Part shown: in pieces, positions 1 to 8,788 of the stretch
Layout of the letters: each line of letters starts with the position of its first letter
Numbering within the stretch: position 1 is the stretch's first letter
Source: Lachnospiraceae bacterium
GTDB taxonomy: Bacteria; Bacillota; Clostridia; Lachnospirales; Lachnospiraceae
Length of the DNA: 62,780 nt
Direction of reading: 5' to 3'
Assembly: GCA_021202075.1 (NCBI GenBank)
Contig: JAJQDT010000155.1
Span: forward strand, 43,949-106,728
Translations under genes and position numbers: made by a program
Notes under the pieces: generated by a model
Databases searched by the model: none
The model's input: the letters and a program-made list of their open reading frames with translations, nothing else
Told to the model about the DNA's origin: nothing

Positions 1-343
1 TCCGTTTGCCATTGATGTGCCGGCGGATCCATTTTTTGTCCTTCTGTAAAATATCCACCGTCTCTTTTGAGCCATCCGCGTGATGATACGTAAATTCGAT
101 CGACCCCCGGTTGACCGTTGCATTCGACGCAAGAATGCCCATCGCCGCCTTCATCGTCACGGACTTCCCGGAACCGGACTCCCCTACGATGGCGACGGTC
201 TCGCCCTTCATCAGGTCAATATTGACGCCGCGGATAGCATGTACCATGCCCGCTGTCGTCTTAAATGAAATATCAACGTCTTTGATATCCAGAATCTTTT
301 CCTCTGAACTGCTCTTTATCGTATTGCTCTTTTCATCCGGCAT
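1..343 (-). CDS. oppD: Peptide ABC transporter ATP-binding protein, partial (N-terminal part)
   Basis: Only the first 114 or so codons are in the window; the gene runs off the left edge. The protein would be a cytoplasmic ATPase powering an oligopeptide/dipeptide-type importer. It shows the Walker A loop GESGSGKS after a beta-strand region typical of the OppD/DppD branch (DIKDVDISFKTTAGMVHAI). The ATG at 343 has a GAGGTGAGG ribosome site just upstream. It lies downstream of oppB and oppC on the same strand, so it is probably the next gene of that operon. The substrate cannot be read from the sequence. Confidence 0.93.
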   Translation of the reverse strand, partial: MPDEKSNTIKSSSEEKILDIKDVDISFKTTAGMVHAIRGVNIDLMKGETVAIVGESGSGKSVTMKAAMGILASNATVNRGSIEFTYHHADGSKETVDILQKDKKWIRRHINGKR

Positions 344-391
344 ACGCCTCACCTCATATTTTTCTTTTCGGCCGTTTTTGTCCCGCAGTTA

Positions 392-452
392 CCGCTCTGA
401 CGTTTTGCGTTCCGGCGGTTTTCGCTTCTGCGTTTTGCGCTCTGACGTTTTC
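392..452. repeat. 44-bp-spaced direct repeat in the oppC-oppD spacer
   Basis: The 174-base gap between oppC and oppD carries GCTCTGACGTTTT at 394-406 and again at 438-450, with further CGTTTTGCG-like steps between. It looks like a decayed tandem duplication. No gene was seen in this gap. Confidence 0.5.
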
Positions 453-517
453 GCACTGTTTCGGTCTGTATGATCCGGTACAGCCGCTGCTCTTCTTTCA
501 CGATCTGCACCGGCCGC

Positions 518-1579
518 TTACATTTCCTTCATCTTCGGGTCAAGAGCTTCGCGCAGACCGTCCGCGACCAGGTTGAAGCTCAGCATCAGCAGCGCCATCA
601 CAACCAGCGGCGGCACGATCTGATACGGGTGCGTGGTCAGGCTGTTGAAGCCATCCGAGATCAGCGAGCCCAGGGAGCACTGCGGCACCGGAATGCCCAG
701 GCCGACAAAGCTCAGAAATGCCTCTGTAAAAATAGCTGTCGGAATGGAGAACATCACCTGCGTGATGATCGGTCCGATGATGTTCGGAAGCACTTCGCGG
801 AAAATGATAAAGAAGCTGCCCGCTCCCAGGGTCCGGGACGCGAGGACAAATTCCTGTTCCTTTAATTTCAGCATCTCCGCGCGGGCAATGCGGCTCATCC
901 CGATCCATTCCGTCAGCATCAGGGCGAAAATAATGGTCAGCATGCCGGGCGCGAGGATCAGCAAAAGCAGCGTCACGATCACCAGTCTGGGGATGCCGTT
1001 GGATATTTCCAGGATCCGCTGCATGACCATATCCGTTCTGCCGCTGAAATAGCCGGAAATCAGTCCATAGCTCATGCCGATCAGCATATCAATGATGGCC
1101 GCCGCGACCGCAATGATCAGTGAAACACGCGCGCCGGACCAGGTGCGCGTCCAGATATCACGTCCGTAAATATCACTGCCGAACCAATAGTACACATCAT
1201 CTAGCCCATTCTCCTCGTAGCCGTTTTTGACCTTTTTGCCGGAGGTCGTGCTCATAGTCTCCGTGCCGTCAAATATTCCGAGATTTTCCAGTATCGGAAT
1301 CCGGGGCGCAAGGTTTTTCTGCGTCAGATCCTGTCCGGAATAAGTGTACGCGTTCATGCCCGGTCCGACGATGGCCATCACTGTGATCAGCAGAATCATG
1401 ATAAACCCGAACACCGCGCTTTTTTTGTGAACAAACCGGACAAATACATCCTTCCAGAAGCTCTGCGCGGCAAAGTTTGTATCAATCGAAATCTCTTCGG
1501 CATTATTCTTGAGCCGGAAATCAGAATCGACCGGAATGTATTCACCGGAAGCGGAAGCTCCCATACTTATACTGCTCAT
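518..1579 (-). CDS. oppC: Peptide ABC transporter permease, OppC type
   Basis: 353-residue inner-membrane permease, the OppC/DppC half of an oligopeptide importer. An N-terminal cytoplasmic stretch leads to a first membrane helix near the segment FGFIMILLITVMAIVG. An outside loop of ordinary size ends in the conserved YWFGSDIYGRDIWTRTW, followed by five more helices. The EAA loop that contacts the ATPase is visible (EQEFVLASRTLGAGSFFIIF). I chose the ATG at 1579 because AAGGAGG lies just upstream, inside the end of oppB; a longer reading frame reaching 1627 would overlap oppB and has no ribosome site. It is co-transcribed with oppB upstream and oppD downstream. Confidence 0.95.
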   Translation of the reverse strand: MSSISMGASASGEYIPVDSDFRLKNNAEEISIDTNFAAQSFWKDVFVRFVHKKSAVFGFIMILLITVMAIVGPGMNAYTYSGQDLTQKNLAPRIPILENLGIFDGTETMSTTSGKKVKNGYEENGLDDVYYWFGSDIYGRDIWTRTWSGARVSLIIAVAAAIIDMLIGMSYGLISGYFSGRTDMVMQRILEISNGIPRLVIVTLLLLILAPGMLTIIFALMLTEWIGMSRIARAEMLKLKEQEFVLASRTLGAGSFFIIFREVLPNIIGPIITQVMFSIPTAIFTEAFLSFVGLGIPVPQCSLGSLISDGFNSLTTHPYQIVPPLVVMALLMLSFNLVADGLREALDPKMKEM

Positions 1580-1583
1580 ATCT

Positions 1584-2516
1584 CTATTCCTCCTTTGCCA
1601 GACGGATTCTCGGATCGATGATTCCATAAAGGATATCGACGACCAGCATGATCCCGATGTAAAGCGCTGAATAGATGAAGCTGAGCGCTATGACGACATT
1701 GTAATCATTGGACTGTATCGCATTTACCAGCAGGCTGCCCACGCCGGGGATTGCGAAAATCTTTTCTACCACCAGAGAGCCGGTCATCAGATCGACGATC
1801 AGAGGCGCCAGAACCGTGATGATCGGAATCAGCGCGTTCCGGAGCGCATGCCGGAAAATCAGCGCAGAGCCGGAGATTCCCTTGCTCTCCGCCAGCAGCA
1901 TATAATCGCTTCCCAGCACCTCCAGCATCTCGCTGCGCGTAAACCGGGCGATGGACGCCATGGTAAACATGGAAAGGGAGATGCTTGGCAGAACACTCGA
2001 GGAATACAGTGTTTTGGTCGAAAACAGCATTGGGAACCAACGCAACTGAAATCCAAAGTAATAGCTTAAGGCCAGCGCAAACACATAGGAAGGGACGGAA
2101 ACTCCGATGACCGAAATAATCGTCGCCAGAGAATCCCAGATGGTGTCGTGCTTCAGAGCCGCCAGAAGCCCCAGCAGAAGCCCCAGCACCGCGCCGATCG
2201 TCACGGCCGCCCCGCCGATGCCGATGGAAATCGGCAGTCTTGTCTGAATCAGCTGGGAGATCGGCGTGTTTTTGGAAATATTATAGCTGACGCCCAGATC
2301 GCCCCGCAGCATATTCGCGGCATATCTGAAGAACTGAACAATAACCGGCTGATCCAGACCGTACTTCGCGTACAGCAGCTCACGCTGGTCACTGCTCAAT
2401 TTTTCATCGTTAAACGGCGAACCCGGCATCAGCTGCATCAGAAGGAACAGGATGAGGAGAATCGCCAGGAGCGTCAGAAAAGAGGTCAGAATTCGTTTCA
2501 GTGCATATTTTTTCAC
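1584..2516 (-). CDS. oppB: Peptide ABC transporter permease, OppB type
   Basis: 310-residue integral membrane protein, the OppB/DppB partner of the downstream OppC. It has the family's N-terminal signature (KKYALKRILTSFLTLLAILL), a conserved outside loop (MPGSPFNDEKLS... YGLDQPVIVQFF) and six predicted helices. Near the C-terminus are GSLVVEKIFAIPGVG and the final VDPRIRL motif. Translation appears to start at GTG 2514-2516, since GGAGGG sits six bases upstream and no in-frame ATG is as well placed. The stop is five bases from the oppC start. It follows a substrate-binding protein gene, separated by a strong hairpin. Confidence 0.95.
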   Translation of the reverse strand: MKKYALKRILTSFLTLLAILLILFLLMQLMPGSPFNDEKLSSDQRELLYAKYGLDQPVIVQFFRYAANMLRGDLGVSYNISKNTPISQLIQTRLPISIGIGGAAVTIGAVLGLLLGLLAALKHDTIWDSLATIISVIGVSVPSYVFALALSYYFGFQLRWFPMLFSTKTLYSSSVLPSISLSMFTMASIARFTRSEMLEVLGSDYMLLAESKGISGSALIFRHALRNALIPIITVLAPLIVDLMTGSLVVEKIFAIPGVGSLLVNAIQSNDYNVVIALSFIYSALYIGIMLVVDILYGIIDPRIRLAKEE

Positions 2517-2545
2517 GAGTACCCTCCATTGCGTCTATACGCATC

Positions 2546-2582
2546 GTTGGCCGCACCAGAGCATTCCTCAAGTGCGGCCAAC
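2546..2582 (-). other. Intercistronic hairpin between binding protein and oppB
   Basis: A perfect 10-base-pair stem (GTTGGCCGCA with TGCGGCCAAC) around a 17-base loop lies between the oppA stop and oppB. It has no U tract, so it is not a classical terminator. In ABC operons such hairpins often stabilise the abundant binding-protein message; that role here is inference. Confidence 0.6.
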
Positions 2583-2617
2583 TCATTTGTTGTAAAAATC
2601 AGATTCTGTTTTCCGGA

Positions 2618-4261
2618 TTACTCCTCCGTCTTCACCGTATTCTTATATACACGGTTCAGAGCCACCGCATGGAATTCAATACCGGTAACCGAGGACGAAA
2701 CCATCTGTGCGTTGCACTGTGTGTAAAGCGGGAAGATCACCGCTTCTTCCATCACGATTGCTTCTGCGTCATACAGCGCCTCCCAGCGTGCCTCTGCGTC
2801 TGTGCAGAGATCACCGGTCGTGCACTCCTCGATGATCGCGTCATACTCCTCGTTGCTCCAGAGGCCGTAGTTATTGGAGTTTCCGGTCACCCACATTCCC
2901 AGATAGGTCATCGGGTCTGCGTAGTCCGGTCCCCAGCGGGTCAGGCCGAGCTCAAAGTTGCCATCCTGCATATCCTGTACTCTCTGCTTCTTCGGCTCTA
3001 CGGTCAGATTGATCGTCAGACCCGGAAGCGCGGTCTCCCACTGCTCCTTCAGGACAGCCGCTACCTTCTGCGGCGCATCGTCCGCGTCTACTACCATATC
3101 CAGCGTCAGCTCAGAGATGCCGAGCTCCTCAAGACCTGCCGCCCAGTATTCCGCCGCAAGATCCGCGTCATAGGTGCAGACATCCGAATATCTGGTCTGG
3201 TCCTCCGCATAGTCCGATCCGTCCGGACCAGCTGCGAAATCCATCGGAACCGCGGTATAGGTCGCCTTGGAGCCGTCCTTCAGGACATCCGCCGCGATGG
3301 ATTCACGGTCAATCGCCATGGTCAGCGCCATACGGATGTTCAGGTTCGCCAGCTCAGGAACCGCATCGATATTCGGGCTGACATACCACAGATACCCGGC
3401 GCCGATGCTGTCAAATTCCGGATCATCCTCTACCTGCTCTACCTGATCGCCGTTCACCAGCGTGATATCCAGATCGCCCACCTGATAGCTCATCAGAGCC
3501 TGCTGGGAATCCTGAATCACCTGATAGCTCAGGCCCGCCAGAGATACGCGGTCCGCATCCCAGTAATCCTCGTTCTTTACAAGCTCAAAAGCGGTTGCCG
3601 CTGGCTCATAATCTGTCAGGATAAATGCGCCGTTGGAAAGAACGGTCTCCGGGCTGGTGCCGAACGTATCGCCGCAGGACTCGCAGAATTCCTGGTTGAC
3701 CGGATAGAAGGTCGGGAAATACATCAGAGACAGGAAATAGCTGACCGGAACGTTCAGCTGTACTTCCAGTGTCAGATCATCCACGGCAGTCACGCCAAGC
3801 TCACTCTTATCCATCTCGCCCGCGATGATTGCCTCCGCGTTTACGATCTGGCCGATATCACTCAGCATATAAGCATACTCCGAAGCGATATCCGGATCCA
3901 CTGCTCTCTGCCATGCATAGACAAAGTCAGCTGCGGTCACCTGTGTGCCATTGCTCCAGTACGCCTCGCGCAGGTGGAACGTATAGGTAAGGCCGTCGTC
4001 AGAGACCTCATAGCTCTCTGCGAGCGCTTCTACAGCAGCGCCATCCTCGTCCATCTGCATCAGGCCGTCCGTATAATCTGCGATTACCTCAAACGAGGTG
4101 CCGTCCGTCGCCTGCTGCGGATCCAGAGATTCTACCGGCGTCTCAATCATCACATTCAGTACCGCGGAGCCGGTCTCCTCGGCAGATACAGTCATCCCGC
4201 AGGTGCCAAGCGCCATCGCTGCCGCCAGCGTAATCGAAAGCAGAGCTTTTCTCTTTCTCAT
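2618..4261 (-). CDS. oppA: Peptide ABC transporter substrate-binding protein
   Basis: 547-residue extracellular solute-binding protein of family 5 (OppA/DppA). It captures peptides or related solutes for the OppB-OppC permease encoded next. The start at 4261 has AGGAGG eight bases upstream; the longer frame lacks a signal. Residues 1-26 form a signal peptide ending TVSA|EE. The only nearby cysteine is in LGTCG, which does not fit a lipobox, so a lipid anchor is doubtful. Family features include SYEVSDDGLTYTFHLRE, WSNGTQVTAADFVYAWQR and LGLTRWGPDYADPMTYL. It is a distant paralogue of the neighbouring binding protein. Substrate unknown. Confidence 0.94.
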   Translation of the reverse strand: MRKRKALLSITLAAAMALGTCGMTVSAEETGSAVLNVMIETPVESLDPQQATDGTSFEVIADYTDGLMQMDEDGAAVEALAESYEVSDDGLTYTFHLREAYWSNGTQVTAADFVYAWQRAVDPDIASEYAYMLSDIGQIVNAEAIIAGEMDKSELGVTAVDDLTLEVQLNVPVSYFLSLMYFPTFYPVNQEFCESCGDTFGTSPETVLSNGAFILTDYEPAATAFELVKNEDYWDADRVSLAGLSYQVIQDSQQALMSYQVGDLDITLVNGDQVEQVEDDPEFDSIGAGYLWYVSPNIDAVPELANLNIRMALTMAIDRESIAADVLKDGSKATYTAVPMDFAAGPDGSDYAEDQTRYSDVCTYDADLAAEYWAAGLEELGISELTLDMVVDADDAPQKVAAVLKEQWETALPGLTINLTVEPKKQRVQDMQDGNFELGLTRWGPDYADPMTYLGMWVTGNSNNYGLWSNEEYDAIIEECTTGDLCTDAEARWEALYDAEAIVMEEAVIFPLYTQCNAQMVSSSVTGIEFHAVALNRVYKNTVKTEE

Positions 4262-4357
4262 TTTTTGTCCTCCTGTTGTCGGGACAGGCGATTCCTGCCC
4301 CATTTTAATGCGCAGGCAGAGAAATTTCGCGCCCGACGGCGCATCTGTCCTGCGCAA

Positions 4358-4391
4358 CGAGCAGGAGCTCAGCTAAGCCTCCTCCTGCTCG
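4358..4391 (-). other. Hairpin between the two tandem binding-protein genes
   Basis: CGAGCAGGAG and CTCCTGCTCG form a perfect 10-base-pair stem in the 266-base spacer between the two oppA genes. The plus strand has ATTTTC after the stem, and the minus strand has no U run. A role as an mRNA-stabilising or processing structure at the junction of two transporter units is inferred. No gene was seen in the rest of the spacer. Confidence 0.55.
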
Positions 4392-4527
4392 ATTTTCAGA
4401 TTTCCTCATTTAATACATCATGCCGCGCTATTTTTCACAACTGCTGTACCTTCGTCCTTACTCGCTGTACGAGTAAGAACATGTTATGGCACTGCATATT
4501 GCTGCGTAAGCGCACTCATCCGCATCC

Positions 4528-6210
4528 TCAGCCTTCCGTCGCGTAGGTAAAGATAAAATATCCAAGCGGTGTGTAGCCGATGTTGTCGATACCGTCATGA
4601 AGCAGATACGGATCGGTGTAGAAATAGATCGGGCATACCGCGAAGCCGCCCTCGCCAAAGAGCAGATATTCCGCCTCTTTCATCAGTTCATCGCGCTCTT
4701 CGCCGCCGCTTAAGGCCTTGAACTCCGTAACCAGATCGGTGTACTCATCATTGACCCAGTTGCTGTAGTTGTAGGAATTGCCGTTCGTGAACAGCTCGAT
4801 GTAGGTACTTGCGTCGTCATAGTCCGCAATCCAGCCCAGACGAGCCATGCCGAAGTTGCCCTCGCCGAGGTTGTTCGTGTAGGTCTGCCACTCAGAGTTG
4901 TTCAGCGTGATGCTCAGGCCAAGGACATCAGCCACATCCGCCTGAACCGCCTCGCCGATGGCCTGATGCGCTTCGGAGGTGTTGTACTCATAATCAATCG
5001 TTACGGAGGTATCATAGCCGTCCGCTACCGCCTCGTCAAGCAGAGCAACCGCCAGCTCGCAGCGTCCCGAATAGGTCGTCAGATCGTAGTCCGGATACAT
5101 CTCAGCAAGAGACGCGAACATCGCATCGCCCACATACTCGGTCCACTCGGTGCCGTCGCTTGTGGTCGTACCAGCCGCTACCAGACCGGTCGCCGGCGTC
5201 TGACCTCCCTGGGTCACGTTCTCAACAATATTGTCACGATCAATCACGAGCGTGATGGCCGCGCGGACTCTCCAGTCCGGAATATTATCGCAGTTCAGAT
5301 ACAGATAATACGTACCGATCTCATCCGGCAGATAGCAGTCGCCGGATTCTACGAGTGACTCAAGCTGCTCAGTAGATACCGTGCTAGAGAAGTCAATCTC
5401 ATCTGCCTGATAAGCAGCCAGGATCGCGCTCTCACTGTCCTGAAGCTTCCATACAAGCTTGTCCGGACCTACCGCATCAACATCATAGTAGTTTTCGTTC
5501 TTTACCATTTCGATCTGGCTGTCATGCTCCCACGCGCTCAGAACATAAGCGCCGTTGGAAACCATGTTGCCCGGATCGGTCCACTCTGTGCCATACTCCT
5601 CAATAATGTCCTCACGAATCGGCATCAGAGCCGCAAATGTGCAGAGACCAAGGAAATACGGGCACTCTGCTTCCAGAGTGATTACGAGCGTCTTATCGTC
5701 AACCGCTTCGATACCCAGCGTATCCGGCTCCGCCTCGCCTGCCTGGATCGCGGACGCATTCAGAACCACGCCGTCCAGGATGTAGCCATAGTCCGCCGCA
5801 TTGTCCGGATCTACAATTCGCTTCCAGGAATACTCAAAATCAGCCGCCGTTACCTCTACGCCATCGCTCCAGTAAATGTCGTCGCGCAGCGTAAACGTGT
5901 AGGTCAGTCCATCATCGGATACCTCATAGGACTCCGCCTGGCCGTACGTAACCTCGAGAAGCTTCACGGAGTCATTGTCCTCCGTCGCGTTCTCATCACT
6001 GAGCTCATACCTCATCAGGTTCTCAAACATATGCATGGAATACGTAGCGCCGTCTACCGAGCTCTCCATGTTCGGATCCAGTGTCTCCGGCTCAGAAGCG
6101 ATAACAGACGTAACAACAAACTCGTCTTCCTCAGCAAATGCCGTGGTTGCCCCGCCAGCAGTCGTAACCGCCAGGCCAAGGGCAAGGATCATAGATAATC
6201 CTCTCTTCAT
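4528..6210 (-). CDS. oppA: Peptide ABC transporter substrate-binding protein (second)
   Basis: 560-residue family 5 solute-binding protein, probably the receptor for the OppB-C-D-F system encoded upstream on the same strand. The ATG at 6210 follows AAGGAGG. The signal peptide is MKRGLSMILALG and onward, ending ATTAFA|EEDE; it contains no cysteine at all, so it is secreted rather than lipid-anchored unless retained some other way. Signature stretches include SYEVSDDGLTYTFTLRDD, WSDGVEVTAADFEYSWKR and MARLGWIADYDDASTYIEL. The 393-base spacer upstream contains TATAAT (minus strand, 6358-6363) with a poor -35, so an internal promoter is possible but unproven. Confidence 0.94.
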   Translation of the reverse strand: MKRGLSMILALGLAVTTAGGATTAFAEEDEFVVTSVIASEPETLDPNMESSVDGATYSMHMFENLMRYELSDENATEDNDSVKLLEVTYGQAESYEVSDDGLTYTFTLRDDIYWSDGVEVTAADFEYSWKRIVDPDNAADYGYILDGVVLNASAIQAGEAEPDTLGIEAVDDKTLVITLEAECPYFLGLCTFAALMPIREDIIEEYGTEWTDPGNMVSNGAYVLSAWEHDSQIEMVKNENYYDVDAVGPDKLVWKLQDSESAILAAYQADEIDFSSTVSTEQLESLVESGDCYLPDEIGTYYLYLNCDNIPDWRVRAAITLVIDRDNIVENVTQGGQTPATGLVAAGTTTSDGTEWTEYVGDAMFASLAEMYPDYDLTTYSGRCELAVALLDEAVADGYDTSVTIDYEYNTSEAHQAIGEAVQADVADVLGLSITLNNSEWQTYTNNLGEGNFGMARLGWIADYDDASTYIELFTNGNSYNYSNWVNDEYTDLVTEFKALSGGEERDELMKEAEYLLFGEGGFAVCPIYFYTDPYLLHDGIDNIGYTPLGYFIFTYATEG

Positions 6211-6497
6211 GTAACAATTCCTCCTTATTTTGTTTTTTGACTTGGAAATCACATCCGTTTGAGGACGGTGAAATTCCATCGCCACTATGATTCGAGCGGC
6301 AAAAAAACAGCGTTCGGAATGCATGTGCTCCATTTCTGAACTTTTGCCCCCTGTATCATTATATATACAAACGGTCTCTGCACATATGGGCAGAATCCGG
6401 ATTGTATCATATGTCTGATTGCTCACGGAATGTTCCGAATTTGCACAGCAAATCGAGAACAGTACCGATTCTCCACTGCACGGTTCTCCTTGTATCT

Positions 6498-6573
6498 CAT
6501 ATCCATTCCCGCGCAGCGATTCTCTTTTGATATTGCATGTCCATTCCTTCGCAGCAATTCTCTTTTATGCGGC
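6498..6573. repeat. 38-bp imperfect tandem duplication upstream of oppA
   Basis: Two imperfect 38-base units (6498-6535 and 6536-6573) share CAT(A/G)TCCATTCC..CGCAGC(G/A)ATTCTCTTTT. They lie in the 393-base oppF-oppA spacer, which otherwise shows only a weak TATAAT on the minus strand. No convincing gene was seen there. Confidence 0.6.
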
Positions 6574-6603
6574 TTTCCTTGCAGCGCAAAACAGAATTTG
6601 CAC

Positions 6604-7599
6604 TTATTTTTCATCCAGCATATGGCAGGCGGCGTAATGCCCCGGCGTATACTCCTTCAGCTCCGGCATGGATTCCGAACACTTCGCGGTCGCGTACGGA
6701 CAGCGCGTGTGGAACCGGCAGCCAGACGGCGGGTTCAGCGGGCTCGGGATATCGCCCTCGAGCAGAATGCGCTTCCGGTTCCGGTTCTTTTCCGGGTCGG
6801 TCAGCGGAACGGCCGAAAGCAGCGTCTGCGCATATGGATGAATCGGATGGGCGCAGAGCTCATAGCTCTCCGCCAGCTCGACCAGACATCCCAGGTACAT
6901 CACACCGATGCGGCTGGAAATGTGGCGGACCACAGAGAGATCGTGCGCGATAAACAGATAGGTCAGACCCTTCTGCTCCTGCAGATCCTCCAGCATATTG
7001 ATCACCTGCGACTGAATGGAAACATCCAGCGCGGAAATCGGCTCGTCACAGACAATAAACTCCGGCTCTACCGCCAGCGCGCGGGCAATCCCGATGCGCT
7101 GCTGCTGTCCGCCGGAAAATTCATGCGGAAAGCGGTTCGCGTGTTCCGAATTCAGTCCTACCTCCGTCAGAAGCTCACTGATCCGGTCCTGCCGGTCCTG
7201 TTTGCCCTGATAGAGCTTATGGATATCCAGCGCTTCTCCGACAATCTCACCGACCGTCATGCGCGGATCCAGCGAGGCGGACGGATCCTGAAAGATCAGC
7301 TGCATCTTTCTCCGGTATGGAAGCATATCCTCATGGATGCCCGCTTCCTTATCAAAAATGGTTTTCCCATCATAAGTGATTTTGCCTGCAGTTGGCTCAT
7401 AGAGCTGCAGCAGAGTGCGCCCGAAGGTCGTCTTCCCGCAGCCGGACTCGCCGACCAGCCCCAGCGTCTCGCCCTCGAAAATGTGCAGCGAAACATCCTG
7501 CACCGCCTGCACATAATTTGTCTTCATAAAGCCGGCCTTTACAGGAAAGTATTTGCGAAGCTTTTCCACTTCTACCAGCTTTTTTCTGTCTTCGCTCAT
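6604..7599 (-). CDS. oppF: Peptide ABC transporter ATP-binding protein, OppF type
   Basis: 331-residue cytoplasmic ATPase pairing with the OppD encoded just upstream. Walker A is GESGCGKTT, the ABC signature is FSGGQQQRIGIARAL, and Walker B runs into VCDEPISALDV. The C-terminal oligopeptide-transporter extension contains PLTDPEKNRNR and the cysteine-bearing GCRFHTRCPYATAKC segment, which in this family can bind an iron-sulfur cluster. The start overlaps the oppD stop by ATGA, indicating translational coupling. Confidence 0.96.
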   Translation of the reverse strand: MSEDRKKLVEVEKLRKYFPVKAGFMKTNYVQAVQDVSLHIFEGETLGLVGESGCGKTTFGRTLLQLYEPTAGKITYDGKTIFDKEAGIHEDMLPYRRKMQLIFQDPSASLDPRMTVGEIVGEALDIHKLYQGKQDRQDRISELLTEVGLNSEHANRFPHEFSGGQQQRIGIARALAVEPEFIVCDEPISALDVSIQSQVINMLEDLQEQKGLTYLFIAHDLSVVRHISSRIGVMYLGCLVELAESYELCAHPIHPYAQTLLSAVPLTDPEKNRNRKRILLEGDIPSPLNPPSGCRFHTRCPYATAKCSESMPELKEYTPGHYAACHMLDEK

Positions 7600-8774
7600 A
7601 CCTGCGCCTCCTTCCCGGCCTCACGATCCTTTCCGAAACCAGTTACATGATCCGTCGCATTGCTATTTGCGGACACACTCTCATGATCCGGCGCACTGCC
7701 CTTTGCAGAAGCTTTCACATCATCCGTCGCACTGCCCTTTGCGGAATATTTTCCCATACCGGCCACGTTTGCCTTCACTGCCGACGCATTTTTAAAATCC
7801 CTCACATGCAGCCAGCAGGCCGATAAATGCCCATCGCCCACCTCCATCAGAGGCGGCTTCTTCGTCAGGCAGACCTTCATGCAATGCTCACAGCGGGGAC
7901 CGAAGCTGCATCCCTTCGGCGGGTCAAGCAGATCGACCGGCGTGCCCTCGATCGGGATCAGACGGGTGCGTTCTTTTTCATCCAGGTTCGGCATGGAGCG
8001 CATCAGCCCGTTCGTGTACGGGTGCGCGGGGCTGTAGAAAATATCGTCCACGCTCCCCTGCTCCATGATATGTCCGGCATACATGACGCTGACGCGATCA
8101 CAGATCTCCGCCACCACGCCCAGATTGTGTGTGATAAAAATAATCGCCATCCCGGTCTTTTTCTGCAGGTCGCGCATCAGATCCAGGATCTGCGCCTGAA
8201 TCGTCACATCCAGCGCGGTCGTCGGCTCATCCGCAATCAGGAGCTTCGGATGACAGATCATCGCCATCGCGATCATCGCCCTCTGGCGCATACCGCCGGA
8301 AAATTCATGCGGATACTGATTGACACGCTTGTCTGCATTATTGATGCCGACAAGCTCCAGCATCTCGATCGCGCGTTTTTTCGCTTCCTCTTTTGAAATC
8401 GATTTGTCATGGCAGGTCAGCGCCTCCATGAGCTGATCCCCGATCGTATAAACCGGATTTAAGCAGGTCATCGGATTCTGGAAAATCATACCGGTCCGCT
8501 GCCCGCGGAACTGGCGCCGCTCTTCCTCAGTATAGGCGAGCACATCCTCCCCTTCAAAGGTGACGCTGCCGCCGATCACTTTACCGGGAGCCTGCAGAAG
8601 CCCCATGATCGAGTAGGCCTCCACCGATTTTCCGGAGCCGGACTCCCCCACGATTCCCATCACTTCATTCTCATGAATCTGGTAGGAAATCCCATCTACC
8701 GCCTTCACTTCGCCAGCATGCGTAAAAAAGGAAACCTTTAAGTCTTTGACATCCAATAATACTTTCTCACTCAT
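7596..8774 (-). CDS. oppD: Peptide ABC transporter ATP-binding protein, OppD type, with repeat tail
   Basis: 392-residue cytoplasmic ATPase of the upstream peptide importer. It has Walker A GESGSGKSVE, signature FSGGMRQRAMIAMAM, Walker B LLIADEPTTALDV, and the OppD C-terminal region with GCSFGPRCEHCMKVC. After the normal end near residue 325 there is an extra hydrophilic tail of about 65 residues built from three 12-residue repeats rich in Ser, Ala, Lys and Asp. The tail is absent from ordinary OppD and appears to come from local duplication. Its function is unknown and it may be tolerated disorder. It is coupled to oppF by a 4-base overlap. Confidence 0.95.
   Translation of the reverse strand: MSEKVLLDVKDLKVSFFTHAGEVKAVDGISYQIHENEVMGIVGESGSGKSVEAYSIMGLLQAPGKVIGGSVTFEGEDVLAYTEEERRQFRGQRTGMIFQNPMTCLNPVYTIGDQLMEALTCHDKSISKEEAKKRAIEMLELVGINNADKRVNQYPHEFSGGMRQRAMIAMAMICHPKLLIADEPTTALDVTIQAQILDLMRDLQKKTGMAIIFITHNLGVVAEICDRVSVMYAGHIMEQGSVDDIFYSPAHPYTNGLMRSMPNLDEKERTRLIPIEGTPVDLLDPPKGCSFGPRCEHCMKVCLTKKPPLMEVGDGHLSACWLHVRDFKNASAVKANVAGMGKYSAKGSATDDVKASAKGSAPDHESVSANSNATDHVTGFGKDREAGKEAQV
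7646..7753 (-). repeat. Three 36-bp tandem repeats inside oppD
   Basis: Units at 7646-7681, 7682-7717 and 7718-7753 share CAT(G/C)ATCCG(T/G)CGCA.TGC..TTTGC. The 36-base period keeps frame and gives 12-residue protein repeats such as SAKGSATDD and SAKGSAPDH. Confidence 0.85.
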
Positions 8775-8788
8775 GACGTTCCCTCCCT

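Noticed and set aside
2618..4261. Lipoprotein call for OppA from its cysteine in LGTCG
   Set aside because: Threonine before the cysteine does not fit the lipobox, and a good AxA-type cleavage site follows.
2501..4546. A 681-codon open frame on the plus strand
   Set aside because: It is the antisense shadow of the oppA gene, has no ribosome site and encodes an Arg/His/Cys-rich sequence unlike any family I know.
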